Below are positions 20,725-32,800 of a stretch of DNA of 64,000 bases, piece by piece. The notes beneath the pieces were generated by a model that was not told where the DNA came from, made no database searches, and worked only from the letters and a program-made list of their open reading frames with translations. The stretch comes from Bubalus kerabau (lineage: Eukaryota > Chordata > Mammalia > Artiodactyla > Bovidae). Each line of letters opens with the position of its first letter. Within the stretch, counting starts at the first letter, position 1. The stretch covers positions 4,836,001 through 4,900,000 of the forward strand of contig NW_026577882.1 in NCBI RefSeq assembly GCF_029407905.1. Reading direction: 5' to 3'. The position numbers were made by a program, and so were the translations under genes.

Positions 20725-23700
20725 TTAGAATTGATTCATTCTATTTTTTTTAATGGCGGAGTAATACTCCATTGTGTATATGTACCACAGCTTTCTTATC
20801 CATTCATCTGCTGATGGACATCTAGGTTGCTTCCATGTCCTGGCTATTAGAAACAGTGCTGCGATGAACATTGGGGTACACGTGTCTCTTTCCCTTCTGG
20901 TTTCCTCAGTGTGTATGCCCAGCAGTGGGATTGCTGGATCATAAGGCAGTTCTATTTCCAGTTGTTTAAGGAATCTCCACACTGTTCTCCATAGTGGCTG
21001 TACTAGTTTGCATTCCCACCAACAGTGTAAGAGGGTTCCCTTTTCTCCACACCCTCTCCAGCATTTATTATTTGTAGACTTTTGGATTGCAGCCATTCTG
21101 ACTGGCGTGAAATGGTACCTCATAGTGGTTTTGATTTGCATTTCTATGATAATGAGTGATTTTGAGCATCTTTTCATGTGTTTGTTAGCCATCTGTATGT
21201 CTTCTTTGGAGAAATGTCTATTTAGTTCTTTGGCCCATTTTTTGATTGGGTCATTTATTTTTCTGGAGTTGAGCTGTAGGAGTTGCTTGTATATTTTTGA
21301 GATTAGTTGTTTGTCAGTTGCTTCATTTCCTATTATTTTCTCCCATTCTGAAGGCTGTCTTTTCACCTTGCTAATAGTTTGCTTTGATGTGCAGAAGCTT
21401 TTAAGGTTAATTAGGTCCCATTTGTTTATTTTTGTTTTTATTTCCAATATTCTGGGAGGTGGGTCATAGAGGATCCTGCTGTGATGTATTTCAGAGAGTG
21501 TTTTGCCTATGTTCTCCTCTAGGAGTTTTATAGTTTCTGGTCTTACGTTTAGATCTTTAATCCATTTTGAGTTTATTTTTGTGTATTGTGTTAGAAAGTG
21601 TTCTAGTTTCATTCTTTTACAAGTGGTTGACCAGATTTCCCAGCACCACTTGTTAAAGAGATTGTCTTTAATCCATTGTATATTTTTGCCTCCTTTGTCA
21701 AAGATAAGGTGTCCATATGTGTGTGGATTTATCTCTGGGCTTTCTATTTTGTTCCACTAATCTATATTTCTGTCTTTGTGCCAGTACCATACTGTCTTGA
21801 TAACTGTGGCTTTGTAGTGGAGCCTGAAATCAGGTAGGTTGATTCCTCCAGTTCCATTCTTCTTTCTCAAGTTTGCTTTGGCTATTCGAGGTTTTTTGTA
21901 TTTCCATACAAATTGTGAAATTATTTGTTCTAGCTCTGTGAAGAATACTGTTGGTAGCTTGATAGGGATTGCATTGAATCTATAAATTGCCTTGGGTCGT
22001 ATACTCATTTTCACTATATTGATTCTTCCAATCCATGAACATGGTATATTTCTCCATCTATTAGTGTCCTCTTTGATTTCTTTCACCAGTGTTTTATAGT
22101 TTTCTATGTATAGGTCTTTAGTTTCTTTAGGTAGGTATATTCCTAAGTATTTTATTCTTTCCATTTCAATGGTGAATGAAATTGTTTCCTTAATTTCACT
22201 TTCTGTTTTCTCATTATTAGTGTATAGGAATTCAAGGGATTTCTGTGTGTTGATTTTATATCCTGCAACTTTACTATAGTCATTGACTAGTTCTAGTAAT
22301 TTTCTGGTGGAGTCTTTAGGGTTTTCTATGTAGAGGATCATGTCATCTGCAAACAGTGAGAGTTTTACTTCTTCTTTTCCAATTTGGATTCCTTTTGTTT
22401 CTTTTTCTGCTCTGATTACTGTGGCCAAAACTTCCAAAGCTATGTTGAATAGTAATGGTGAAAGTGGGCACCCTTGTCTTGTTCCTGACTTTAGAGGAAA
22501 TGCTTCCAATTTTTCACCATTGAGGATAATGTTTGCTTTGGGTTTGTCATATATAGCTTTTATTATGTTGAGGTATGTTCCTTCTATTCCTGCTTTCTGG
22601 AGAGTTTTTATCATAAATGGATGTTGAATTTTGTCAAAGACTTTCTCTGCATCTATTGAGAAAATCATATGGTTTTTATTTTTCAATTTGTTAAGGTGGT
22701 GTATTACATTGATTGATTTGTGGATATTGAAGAATCCTTGCATCCCTGGGATAAAGCCCACTTGGTCATGGTGTATGATCTTTTTAATGTGTTGTTGGAT
22801 TCTGATTGCTAGAATTTTGTTAAGGATTTTTGCATCTATGTTCATCAGTGATATTGGCCTGTAGTTTTCTTTTTTTGTGGGATCTTTGTCAGGTTTTGGT
22901 ATTAGGCTGATGGTGGCCTCATAGAATGAGTTTGGAACTTTACCTTCCTCTGCAATTTTCTGGAAGAGTTTGAGCAGGATAGGTGTTAGCTCTTCTCTAA
23001 ATTTTTCGTAGAATTCAGCTGTGAAGCCGTCTGGACCTGGGCTTTTGTTGGCTGGAAGATTTTTGATTACAGTTTCAATTTCCGTGCTTGTGATGGGTCT
23101 GTTAAGATTTTCTAGTTCTTCCCTGGTCCAGTTTTGGAAAGTTGTACTTTTCTAAGAATTTGTCCATTTCTTCCACGTTGTCCATTTTATTGGCATATAA
23201 TTGTTGATAGTAGTCTCTTATGATCCTTTGTATTTCTGTGTTTTCTGTTGTGATCTCTCCATTTTCATTTCTAATTGTATTGATTTGATTTTTCTCCCTT
23301 TGTTTCTTGATGAGTCTGGCTAATGGTTTGTCAATTTTATTTATCGTTTCAAAGAACCAGCTTTTGGTTTTGTTGATTTTTGCTATGGTCTCTTTTGTTT
23401 CTTTTGCATTTATTTCTGCTCTAATTTTTAAGATTTCTTTCCTTCTACTAACCCTGGGGTTCTTCATTTCTTCCTTTTCTAGTTGCTTTAGGTGTAGAGT
23501 TAGGTTACTTATTTGACTTTTTTCTTGTTTCTTGAGGTGTGCCTGTATTGCTATGAACTTTCCCCTTAGGACTGCTTTTACCGTGTCCCACAGGTTTTGG
23601 GTTGTTGTGTTTTCATTTTCATCCGTTTCTATGCAAATTTTTATTTCTTTTTTGATTTCTTCTGTGATTTGTTGGTTATTCAGCAGCGTGTTGTTTAGTC

Positions 23701-24448
23701 TCCATATGTTGGAATTTTTAATAGTTTTTCTCCTGTAATTGAGATCTAATCTTACTGCATTGTGGTCAGAAAAGATGCTTGGAATGATTTCTATTTTTTT
23801 GAATTTACCAAGGCTAGCTTTATGGCCCAGGATGTGATCTATCCTGGAGAAGGTTCCATGTGCACTTTAGAAAAAGGTGAAATTCATTGTTTTGGGATGA
23901 AATGTCCTATAGATATCAATTAGGTCTAACTGGTCTATTGTATCATTTAAAGTTTGTGTTTCCTTGTTAAATTTCTGTTTAGTTGATCTATCCATAGGTG
24001 TGAGTGGGGTATTAAAATCTCCAACTATTATTGTGTTAGTGTTAATTTCTCCTTTCATACTTGTTAGCATTTGTCTTACATACTGTGGTGCTCCCGCGTT
24101 GGGTGCATATATATTTATAATTGTTATATCTTCTTCTTGGATTGATCCTTTGATCATTATGTAGTGACCTTCTTTGTCTCTTTTCACAGCCTTTGTTTTA
24201 AAGTCTATTTTATCTGATATGAGTATCGCTACTCCTGCTTTCTTTTGGTCCCTATTTGCATGGAAAATCTTTTTCCAGCCCTTCACTTTCAGTCTGTATG
24301 TATCCCCTGTTTTGAGGTGGGTCTCTTGTAGACAACATATGTAGGGGTCTTGTTTTTGTATCCATTCAGCCAGTCTTTGTCTTTTGGTTGGAGCATTCAA
24401 CCCATTTACGTTTAAGGTAATTACTGATAAGTATGATCCCATTGCCAT
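20725..24448 (-). pseudogene. L1 ORF2 (endonuclease / reverse transcriptase), inactivated
   Basis: The start (24448) opens an APE-type endonuclease domain: Asn near residue 13 within Leu-Asn-Val-Asn-Gly-Leu-Asn, Gln-Glu-Thr-His, and Asp-Phe-Asn-Thr. A TAA at 23867-23869 interrupts it before the expected Ser-Asp-His motif. A one-base insertion near 23120-23130 shifts the frame. The reverse transcriptase region (22845 to 21757) keeps the Phe-Ala-Asp-Asp catalytic motif and the Asp of motif A. A TAG at 21757-21759 separates it from the Cys-rich C-terminal part (21612 to 20725), which ends with the conserved Tyr-Tyr-Ser-Ala-Ile segment. Total length is near the family norm of about 1250-1280 codons. 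An intact ORF2 nicks DNA and copies L1 RNA; this copy cannot. Confidence 0.95.
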
Positions 24449-24473
24449 TTACTTTATTGTTTGGGGTTCGAAT

Positions 24474-25409
24474 TTATACACCGTTTTTGTGTTTCCTGTT
24501 TAGTATTTGTTGGAGAGCTGGTTTGGTGGTGCAGAATTCTCTCAGCTTTTGCTTGTCTGAAAAGCTTTTGATTTCTCATTCATACTTGAATGAGATCCTT
24601 GCTGGGTACAATAATCTGGGCTGTAGGTTATTTTCTTTCATCATTTTAAGTATGTCTTGCCATTCCCTCCTTGCTTGAAGAGTTTCTATTGAAAGATCAG
24701 CTGTTATCCTTATGGCAATTCCCTTGTGTGTTATTTGTTGTTTTTCCCTTGCTGCTTTTCATATTTGTTCTTTGTGTTTGATTTTTGTTAATGTGATTAA
24801 TATGTGTCTTGGGGGGTTTCGCCTTGGCTTTATCCTGTTTGGGACTCTCTGGGTTTCTTGGACTTGAGTGGGTATTTCCTTCCCCATTTTAGGGAAGTTT
24901 TCAACTATTATCTCCTCAAGTATTTTCTCACGGTCTTTCTTTTTGTCTTCTTCTTCTGGGACCCCTATGATTCGAATGTTGTAGCGTTTAATATTGTCCT
25001 GGAGGTCTCTGAGATTGTGCTCATTTCTTTTAATTCGTTTTTCATTTATCCTCTCTGATTCATTTATTTCTACCATTCTATCTTCAAATTCACTAATCCT
25101 ATCTTCTGCCTCTGTTATTCTACTATTTGTTGCCTCCAGAGTGTTTTTAATTTCATTTATTGCATTATTCGTTATATATTGACTCTTTTTTTTTTCTTCT
25201 AGGTCCTTGTTAAACCTTTCTTGCATCTTCTCAATCCTTGTCTCCAGGCTATTTATCTGTGATTCCATTTTAATTTCAAGATTTTAGATCCATTTCACTA
25301 TCCTTATTCGGAATTCTTTATCAGGTAGATTCCCTATCTCTTCCTCTTTTGTTTGGTTTGGTGGGCATTTATCCTGTTCCTTTATCTGCTGGGTATTCCT
25401 CTGTCTCAT
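24474..25409 (-). pseudogene. L1 ORF1 (RNA-binding chaperone), inactivated
   Basis: The likely start is the ATG at 25409. In-frame stops fall at 25284-25286 (TAA), 24759-24761 (TGA) and 24576-24578 (TGA), and the frame ends at 24474-24476. The longest open part, 25268 to 24759, has an N-terminal coiled coil (heptads rich in Glu, Lys, Ile and Asn), then an RRM-like region with an Arg-Ile-Ile-Gly-Val-Pro-Glu segment. The basic C-terminal domain follows the first TGA and is still recognisable. ORF1 protein trimerises and binds L1 RNA. The two TGA codons look like single substitutions, at least one of CpG-decay type. Confidence 0.9.
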
Positions 25410-26406
25410 CTTGTTTAAATTGCTGAGTTTGGGGTGTCCTTTCTGTATTCTGGCAGTTTGTGGAGTTCTTTACTGTGGCATTTCCTCGCTGTGTGTGGGT
25501 TTGTACAGGTGTCTTGTCAAGATTTCCTGGTTAGGGAAGCTTGTGTCCGTGTTCTGGTGGGTGGAGCTGTATTTCTTCTCTCTGGAGTGCAATGAAGTGT
25601 CCAGTAATGAGTTATGAGATGTCTGTGGTTTTGGGGTGACTTTGGGCAGCCTGTATCTTGAAGCTCAAGGCTGTGTTCCTTTGTTGCTGGAGAATTTGCT
25701 TGGTATGTCTTGCCCTGGAACTTGTTGGCTCTTGTGTGGTGCTTGATTTCAGTGTCGGTATGGAGGCATTTGATGAGCTCCTGTCAATTAATGTTCCTTG
25801 GAGTCAGGAGTTCCCTGGAGTCAGGGTTTGGACATAAGCCTCCTGCTTCCAGTTATCTGTCTTACTTTTACAGTAGTTTCAAAACTTCTCCTTCTATACA
25901 GCACCATTGATAAAACATCTACGTTAAAGAAGAAAAGTTTCTCTACTGTGAGGGCCACTCAGAATGGTTCACAGCGTTACATGGAGAAGAGAAGAGGGAG
26001 GAGGGAGTTAGAGGTGACCCAAATGAGATCAGGTGGAATCAATAGTGGAGAGAGTGGGCTGGCCAGTCGTCACTTCCTTATGTGCACTCCACAACTGGAC
26101 CGCTCAGAGATGTTCACAGAGTTATACAGAGACGAGAAGAAGGAGGAAGGAGACAGAGGTGGCCAGAAGGATAAAAGGGGGGAATGAAAAGGAGGGAGAC
26201 AGATCCAGCCAGTAATCAGTTCCCTAAGTGTTCTCCACCGTCTGGAATACACAGAAATTCACAGAGTTGGGTAGAGTAGAGAGGAGTTAGGGAGGAGACA
26301 CAGGCGACCCGGTGGAAAAAAAGGAGAGTCCAAAGGGAGAGAGAGCAGTCAAGCCAGTAATCTCGCTCCCTAGTGAAAAATGGGTACTGAAGATTGGGTT
26401 CTTAAA

Positions 26407-26853
26407 GGTACAAAATTGGTAACAAATACATAAAAGCAAAAATTAAAAATCTAGAGTAGAGTTTGGAATTTCAAAAATACGATGTTAAAGAAAAGAAGAA
26501 GGAAAAGAAAGAGAGAAAAAACGAACAAAGAAAAACAAACAAGGTCGCAAAAATTATCAAGAAAATACAGGTACAAAATTGATAACTAATATAAAAAGCA
26601 AAAATTAAAAATCTAGAGTAGAGTTTGGAATTTCAAAAATACAATGTTAAAAAAAAGGAAGAAGAAAACTAAAGAGAAAACAAACAAACAAAAACAAGCA
26701 ATGTCGCAAAAATTATAAAGAAACTACAGGTACAAAATTGATATCAAATACCAAAAAGCATAAATTAGAAATCTAGAGTAGAGTTTGGAATTTCAAAAAT
26801 ACAATGTTAAAAGAAGAAAAAAAAAACAAAACAAAAAAACAAGGTCAAAAAAT

Positions 26854-26855
<2 letters not shown>
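26407..26855. repeat. About 160-bp tandem repeat x3 in the L1 5' UTR
   Basis: Units start with ggtacaaaattg at 26407, 26570 and 26729 (spacings 163 and 159 bp). Each contains ctagagtagagtttggaatt and an A-rich end. They resemble monomer-type L1 5' UTR architecture. Confidence 0.8.

Positions 26856-26883
<28 letters not shown>
26856..26883. repeat. (TA)n microsatellite
   Basis: An uninterrupted TA run of about 27 bp follows the third A-rich unit. Confidence 0.9.
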
Positions 26884-26884
<1 letters not shown>

Positions 26885-29800
26885 AAGTTTGCTGAAGAAG
26901 AAAAAAATAGGGTCTTTTTTTTTGCAAAGTAATAGGTTATAAAAGTGAAAATTAAAGGAACAATAGAGGACTTAAAATTAAAAAAATTAAAAAAAAGAAA
27001 GAATGATCATAAAAATATATCTAGGACTTTCTCTGGTTTTGTTGTGAGTATCGTGGGTTCAGTTCATTTTTGGCTAGTTCCTTGGTCCGACTTATATTTC
27101 TCAAGATCTATAGGCACCTTCCTATGTAGTCCTAGTAACCACAGGGTTTTAATCTATTGCCTGTAGCTTCCAAGGCGATTCACTCTGTTATAGCTTCTTT
27201 TGTTTGCTGGTCTCTTCAGTGTCTGGTTTACGCCCTGACACAAAGGGGACGGTGGAGGACACTTTTTTTTTTAGGCTCACTTGTTCAGTTGCACTGTGGG
27301 GAGGGAGGGAGGGATGCTGCAAACAAATAACAGTGGCGTGCGGTCACAGTGCCTCAGCCACACTGGGTCTGCCCCCGCTCACGGCGCGTGTAGCCTCCCT
27401 GCCCACACTGCTCTGGCTCTAGGTTGTTCCACCGGGAACAATCCGAGGCTGGCCCTGGGCTGCATGCACCTCCCAGGTCCAAGCCACTCAGGTTCAGGCA
27501 CTCGGGTAGTCCTCAGAGGCACAGGCTCGGTTGGGCCTGCGTTTTGTGCTCTTCCCAGGTCCGAGCAGCTCAGGTAATGAGATGTTTGGCGAGCGCCAAT
27601 GTTGTGACTTATCGCCTCCCTGCCACTCGGTTATCTGGGTGTAAAACAGGCGCACCTTCTCAGGCAGATGTTGACCATCCAGATCCCCAAGAAGTTTTAG
27701 TTAGCAAAGAAGCCTGCTTACAGTTTTATAGATAATGTCTCTCTGGGGCTGCGATTGCCCCCTTCCGGCTCTGGCTGCCTGTCACCAGAGGGGGAAGGTC
27801 TGCAGCCGGCTATCTCTGTTCAGTCCTTTGTTCCGTGCGCGGGCCTGGCGGTGTCTTAGGTTAGGGCTGGCTTTTTGCGTGGTAGATATCCCAGAGTCTG
27901 GTTTGCTAGCCCAAGTTATTTCGTTCAGATAGCGCTCAGGGTATTCAGGCCAGATTCTTACTCTAAGCGATGCAGCCCGCGCCGCGCCTCCCTGCCCAGC
28001 CCCTGCTTGCTAATGGTGTGAGCAGGCGTCTGCACTGCTTCGCGGCTGGGGGAGTTACCGTAGGGCTTGCAATCTGCGAGTTTTAATTGTTTATTTATTT
28101 TTATCCCCCTTATGTTGCCCTTTGTGCTTCCAAAGCTTGGCAAAGATTTGGCAGTGAAAAGCTTTCCTGGTGTTTGGAAACTTTTCTCTTTTTAAGACTA
28201 TCTTCCCGGGACGGAAATCCCTCCCTCCCTCTTTTGTCTCTTTTTTTGTCTTTTATACTTTTTCCTACCTACTTTCCAAGAGTTGGGTTGCTTTTCTGGG
28301 TGCCTGATGTCCTCTGGCAGCATTCATAAGTTGTATTGTGGAATTTACTCGACGTTTAAATGCTCTTTTGATGAAATTGTTTGGGGGGGAAAAGAGTTCT
28401 CCCCGTCCTACTCCTCAGCAATCTTGGCTCCTCTTTTGTGGAGTTTGGAGAGAGCACGCGGGATTGCTCTCCAGGCCATGCAGGAAAAGAAGGCCCTCAT
28501 CTCGCGATGTCGGGGGAGTCTCGTGGTTTTTCTGGAGCTGCGGTGCCAGTGTGGGGTTTCTCACAAGGTACGACCGGGAGCTCAGGGAGCCTCTCGTGTG
28601 GTGTCAGGGAAGTCAAGTCTCCATACGAGTGGCGAGGGGGCGCACGTCATTGCTCTCGAGTCATGGTAGTGGAATCAGGGCTCAACGCAATGAAAAAGGA
28701 CGCTCGAGGTCTTTCTCGGGTTGCGGCAGGAAACCCTGTGTTCCCTCGACTTGTGCCTGTGACCTCAGGTAGCTTCTCAGGGTGCCTCTGAGAAGTCAGG
28801 GATACTATGGAGCTGGGAGAGGCCTCTTGGGACTCCACTGGGTTTGCTGCAATGGAAGAGGGCCTAATCTCGAGATCAGGAAGGAACCTCAGGGTTCCTC
28901 TCCATTTCTGACTCAGATCGCAGGGTCCCTGCAGAGTTGGGACAGGAGAGTCAGACCTCGTCTTGTGTGGAGGAATGGAACTCCGCTTGCCTCTCGAGTT
29001 GTTCAAGGAGTGACAGGCCACTTGTCAAGCTGTGTGTGGAACCTGCGGTTTTTTCCAGACAATGCACGGCGGTGTCAGTGCCCCTTCGTGATGTGCTTTC
29101 ATCCACAGGGTTGCCTTCGAAGTGGTGTGCGGGCATCGGGTTCTTATCAAGAGCGGACCGGGAAATCGGGGTCTTTTGGAATGCGGCACCACACACGAGG
29201 CTACGTCTCGAATTTCCTCGTGAGACGGGCCTCATGCTGAGGTGTCCCTGGAAGGTAGGGAAAGCCTTCCAGACAAAGCAGGTTAATCGACCCTACTGTC
29301 GTGATCAGGAGGGGAGAAGGGGCTCAGATGAAGTGGTGCCGGGAACCTCGGTGTTCCCCTCGAGTGAGACCGGTATGTCAGGGAACTTTTGGGGTCTCAT
29401 GAAGCTTGCCAAATACTGTTTCAAACTTCAAGACGAAACGTGGGACTTCTCTTGAGACGCTGTGGTGGGCAAGGGCCTCATCTTGTGATGAAGGGGAAAC
29501 CACGTGGTTTTTCTCGAGTTGCGATGGGATTGTTGACTTACGACGGGGAATTCAGGCTTTCTCTTGTGTTGGCCCAGGGAAGTCCATTCTTCCATTCGAG
29601 TCGCCAGGGAGAGCTGGGTGGGAATTGCTCTCGAGTCACGGCAGGTCAAAATAGACCTCATCTAGGCTTGTGTCCAGGACCTAATGTTCCTCTCCAGGGG
29701 CGATAGGGATCACGGGGACGCATTCCAGACTCACCCAGTGAGTCAGGCCTCGGCTCGAGGGGAAGCAAAGGATTCTGATATCCTCCTGGGTCGCGATAGG

Positions 29801-32800
29801 TATCCCTTGGAGCCCACTGAGTGGCCTCCAGGGAGTCAAGCCTCCTGTGGAGTTTGGAGAGTGGACTCCGGATTGCTCTCCAGGGTATGCAATAAAAGAA
29901 AGCCCACATCTCGCGATGACGTGGACGTCTCGTGGGTTTAATCCAGCTGGGGCGCCACGTTGTGTTTCTCACGAGGTACGATGGAGAGCTCAGGGGGCCT
30001 CTCGTGCAGCACCAGGGAAGTCAGGTCTCCATGCCCGTGGTGAGGGGGAGCGGGTAATTGCTCTCGAGTCATGTTAGGGGAATCCAGCCTCAAGACGCGT
30101 TGAAGAAGATCTTTCGAGGTCTTTCTGGGGTTGTGGCAGGAAACGCTGGGTTCCCTCGACTTCTGCCGGTGACCTCAGAGAGCTACTCAGGTTGCCTCTG
30201 AGAAGTCAGGGATACTGTGGAGTTGGGAGGGGCCTCTCGGGACTCCACTGGGTTTGGTGCAATGGAAGAGGGCCTCATTTGGAGTTGATGCAGGAACCTT
30301 ACTGTTTCTCTCCATTTCAGACACCGATTGCAGCGTCCCTGCTGAGTTGGGACAGGAGACTCAGGGCTCGTGCTGTGTGGAGGAATGGAACTCTGCTTGC
30401 CTCCCAAGTTGTTCACGAGGTGACAGGCCACTTGTCGAGCTGTATGTGGAACCTGTGGGTTTTTCCAGATGATTCACGGGGTTGTCAATGCCCCTTCGTG
30501 TTGTGACTTCATCCACAGGGTTGCCTTCGAAGAGGTGTCCGGGCATGGGTTCTTGTGAAGAGAGGACCAGAGAATCGGGGTCTTTTGGCATGTGGCACCA
30601 CACACGAGGCTACCTCTCGAATTTCCTCTTGAGACTGGGCTCATCCTGAGGTGCGCTGGGAAGGTCGAGAAAGCCTTCCAGACAAAGCAGGTTAATCGAC
30701 CCTCCTGTCGCGATCAGGAGGGGAGAAGGGGCTCAGATGAAGTGGTGCTGGGAACCTCGGGGTTCCCCTCGAGTGAGACCGGTATGTCAGGGAACTTTTG
30801 GAGTCTGATGAAGGGTGCCAAGTAATGTTTCAAACTTCAACATGAACGTGAGACTTTTCTTGAGACGCTCTAACGTGAAAGGGCTTCATCTTGAGATGAG
30901 GGGGGAACTACGTGGTTTCCTTCGAGTTGCAGCAGGATTCTCGCGTTACAACGGGGAATTCAGGCTTCCTCTTGTGTTGGTCCAGGGAAGACCAACCTTC
31001 CATTCGAGTTGTGAGGGATAGCTGGGGGTTGCGCTCGAGTCACTGCAGGGCAAAAGAGACTTCCAGGCTTGTGTCTAGGACCTAATGTTCCTCTCAAGGG
31101 ATGACTGGGAACTTGGGGTTGCATTCCAGACTCACCCGGGAGTCAGGCGTCGTCTCGAGGGGAAACAAAGGCCTTCTCTCTCTTCTCGAGTCGCGACGGG
31201 TATTTCTTGGAGCCCACTGAGTGGACTAAAGGGAGTCAAGCCTCCTCTGGAGTTTGGAGAGAGGACTCAGGATTGCACTCCAGGACATGCAGGAAAAGAA
31301 GGCCCTCATCTCACGAAGACAGGGGGGTCTCGGTGGTTTTACCGAGCTGCAGCGCCTGTGTTGGTTTCTCAGGGGGTACGACGGGGAGCTCAGGGAGCCT
31401 CTTGTGTGGCGCCAGGGAAGTTAGGTCTCGATGCGTGTGGCGAGGGGGAGCGCGTCATTGCTCTCGAGTCATGGTAGGGGAATCAGGCCTCTAGACGCGT
31501 TGAAGAAGGACTCTCAAGATCTCTCTCAGGTCTTGGCAAGAATACCTGGGTTCCCTCGACTTGTGCCGGTGACCTCAGGGAGATTCTCCGGGTGCCTCTG
31601 AGAAGTCAGGGATACTATGGAGTTGGGAAAGACCTCTCGGGACTCCACTGGGTTTGGTGAAATGGAAGGGGGCCTCATCTCGAGGGGAGGCAGGAACCTC
31701 AGGGTTCCTCTCCATTTCTGATTCCGATCGCAGCCCCCTGCATAGTTGGGAGAGGTGAGTCAGGCCTCGTCTTGTGTGCAGGAATGGACCTCCGCTTGCC
31801 TCTCGAGTTGTTCACTGGGTGACACGCACTTGTTGAGCTGTATGAGTAACCTGCGGTCTTTTCTGGACGATGCACGGGGGTGTCAGTGCCCCTTCGTGTT
31901 GTGCCTTCATCCACACTATCTTCGAATAGGTGTCTGGGCATCGCGTTCTTATCAAGAGCGGATCGGGAAATCGCGGTCTTTCGGCATGTGGCACCACCAT
32001 CGAGGCTACGTCTCGAATTTCCTCGTGAGACAGCCTCATCTGAGGTGCGTGGAGAAGGTCGGGAACCCCTTGCAGACAAAGCAGGGGAATCGACCCTCCT
32101 TTCGCGATCAGGAGGGGAGAAGGGGCTCAGATGAAGTGGTGCCAGGAACCTCGGTGTTCCCCTCGAGTGCGACCCATATGTCGGGGAACTTTTGGGGTAG
32201 CATTAACGGTGCCAAATATCATTTCGCACTTCAAGACGGAACCTGGGACTACTCTTGAGACGCTGAAGCGGGCAAGGGCCTCATCTTGCAATGACGGGGG
32301 AACCACGTGGTTTTTCTCAAGTTGAGGCGGAATTCTCGAATTACTACTGGGAATTCAGGCTTCCTCTTGTGTTGGCCCAGGGAGGTCCAATCTTCCATTC
32401 GGGTTGCGAGGGAAAGCTGGGGAGTGCTCTCGAGTTACTGCAGGGCAAAAGCGACCTCATCTAGCCTTGTGTTCAGGACCCAATGATCCTCTCCAAGGGC
32501 GACAGGGATCTCGGGTTTGCATTACAGACTCACCCGGGGAGTTAGGCCTCGTATCGAGGGGAAGCAAAGGACTCGGCTCTCCTCTCGAGTTGCGACGTGT
32601 ATCTCTTGGAGCCCACTGAGTGGTCTAAAGGGAGTCAAGCCTCCTCTTCAGTTTGGAGAGAGGACTCGGTATTGCTCTCCAGGCCATGCAGGAAAAGAAG
32701 GCCCACATCTCGAGATGATGGGGGCGTCTCGTGGGTTTTCTCGAGCTGTGGCGCCAGTGTGGGGTTTCTCACGAGGTACGACGGGGAGTTCAGGTAGCCT

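Larger units (their letters stand above)
20282..28436 (-). mobile_element. Near full-length L1 (LINE-1) retrotransposon of ruminant type
   Basis: An 8155-bp element reads on the - strand. It has a poly(A) tail (T-run at 20282), a 3' UTR, ORF2 (about 24448 to 20725), a short spacer, ORF1 (about 25409 to 24474), and a 3-kb 5' UTR with a GC-rich part at 27240-28100. It splits a satellite I monomer, which continues in register. The landmark spacing (19207 to 28785) equals one monomer plus about 8.17 kb, in agreement with the insert length. ORF1 and ORF2 have stops and at least one frameshift, so it cannot retrotranspose. Being full length at the 5' end is uncommon for L1 copies. No BovB LINE is seen. 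Confidence 0.95.
25410..28436 (-). promoter_or_regulatory. L1 5' UTR / internal promoter region
   Basis: About 3 kb upstream of ORF1 with no coding frame. Approximately 27240-28100 is GC-rich and contains CpGs, as expected for the internal promoter near the 5' end. The part nearer ORF1 is A-rich on the + strand and contains three tandem units and a TA run, listed separately. Confidence 0.75.

Noticed and set aside
24474..25409. A host coiled-coil protein gene
   Set aside because: Position, spacing to the endonuclease frame and the RRM-like segment identify it as L1 ORF1.
27240..28100. CpG-containing GC-rich block as a cellular promoter
   Set aside because: It lies within the L1 5' UTR, directly inside the insertion boundary, so it is the L1 promoter region.
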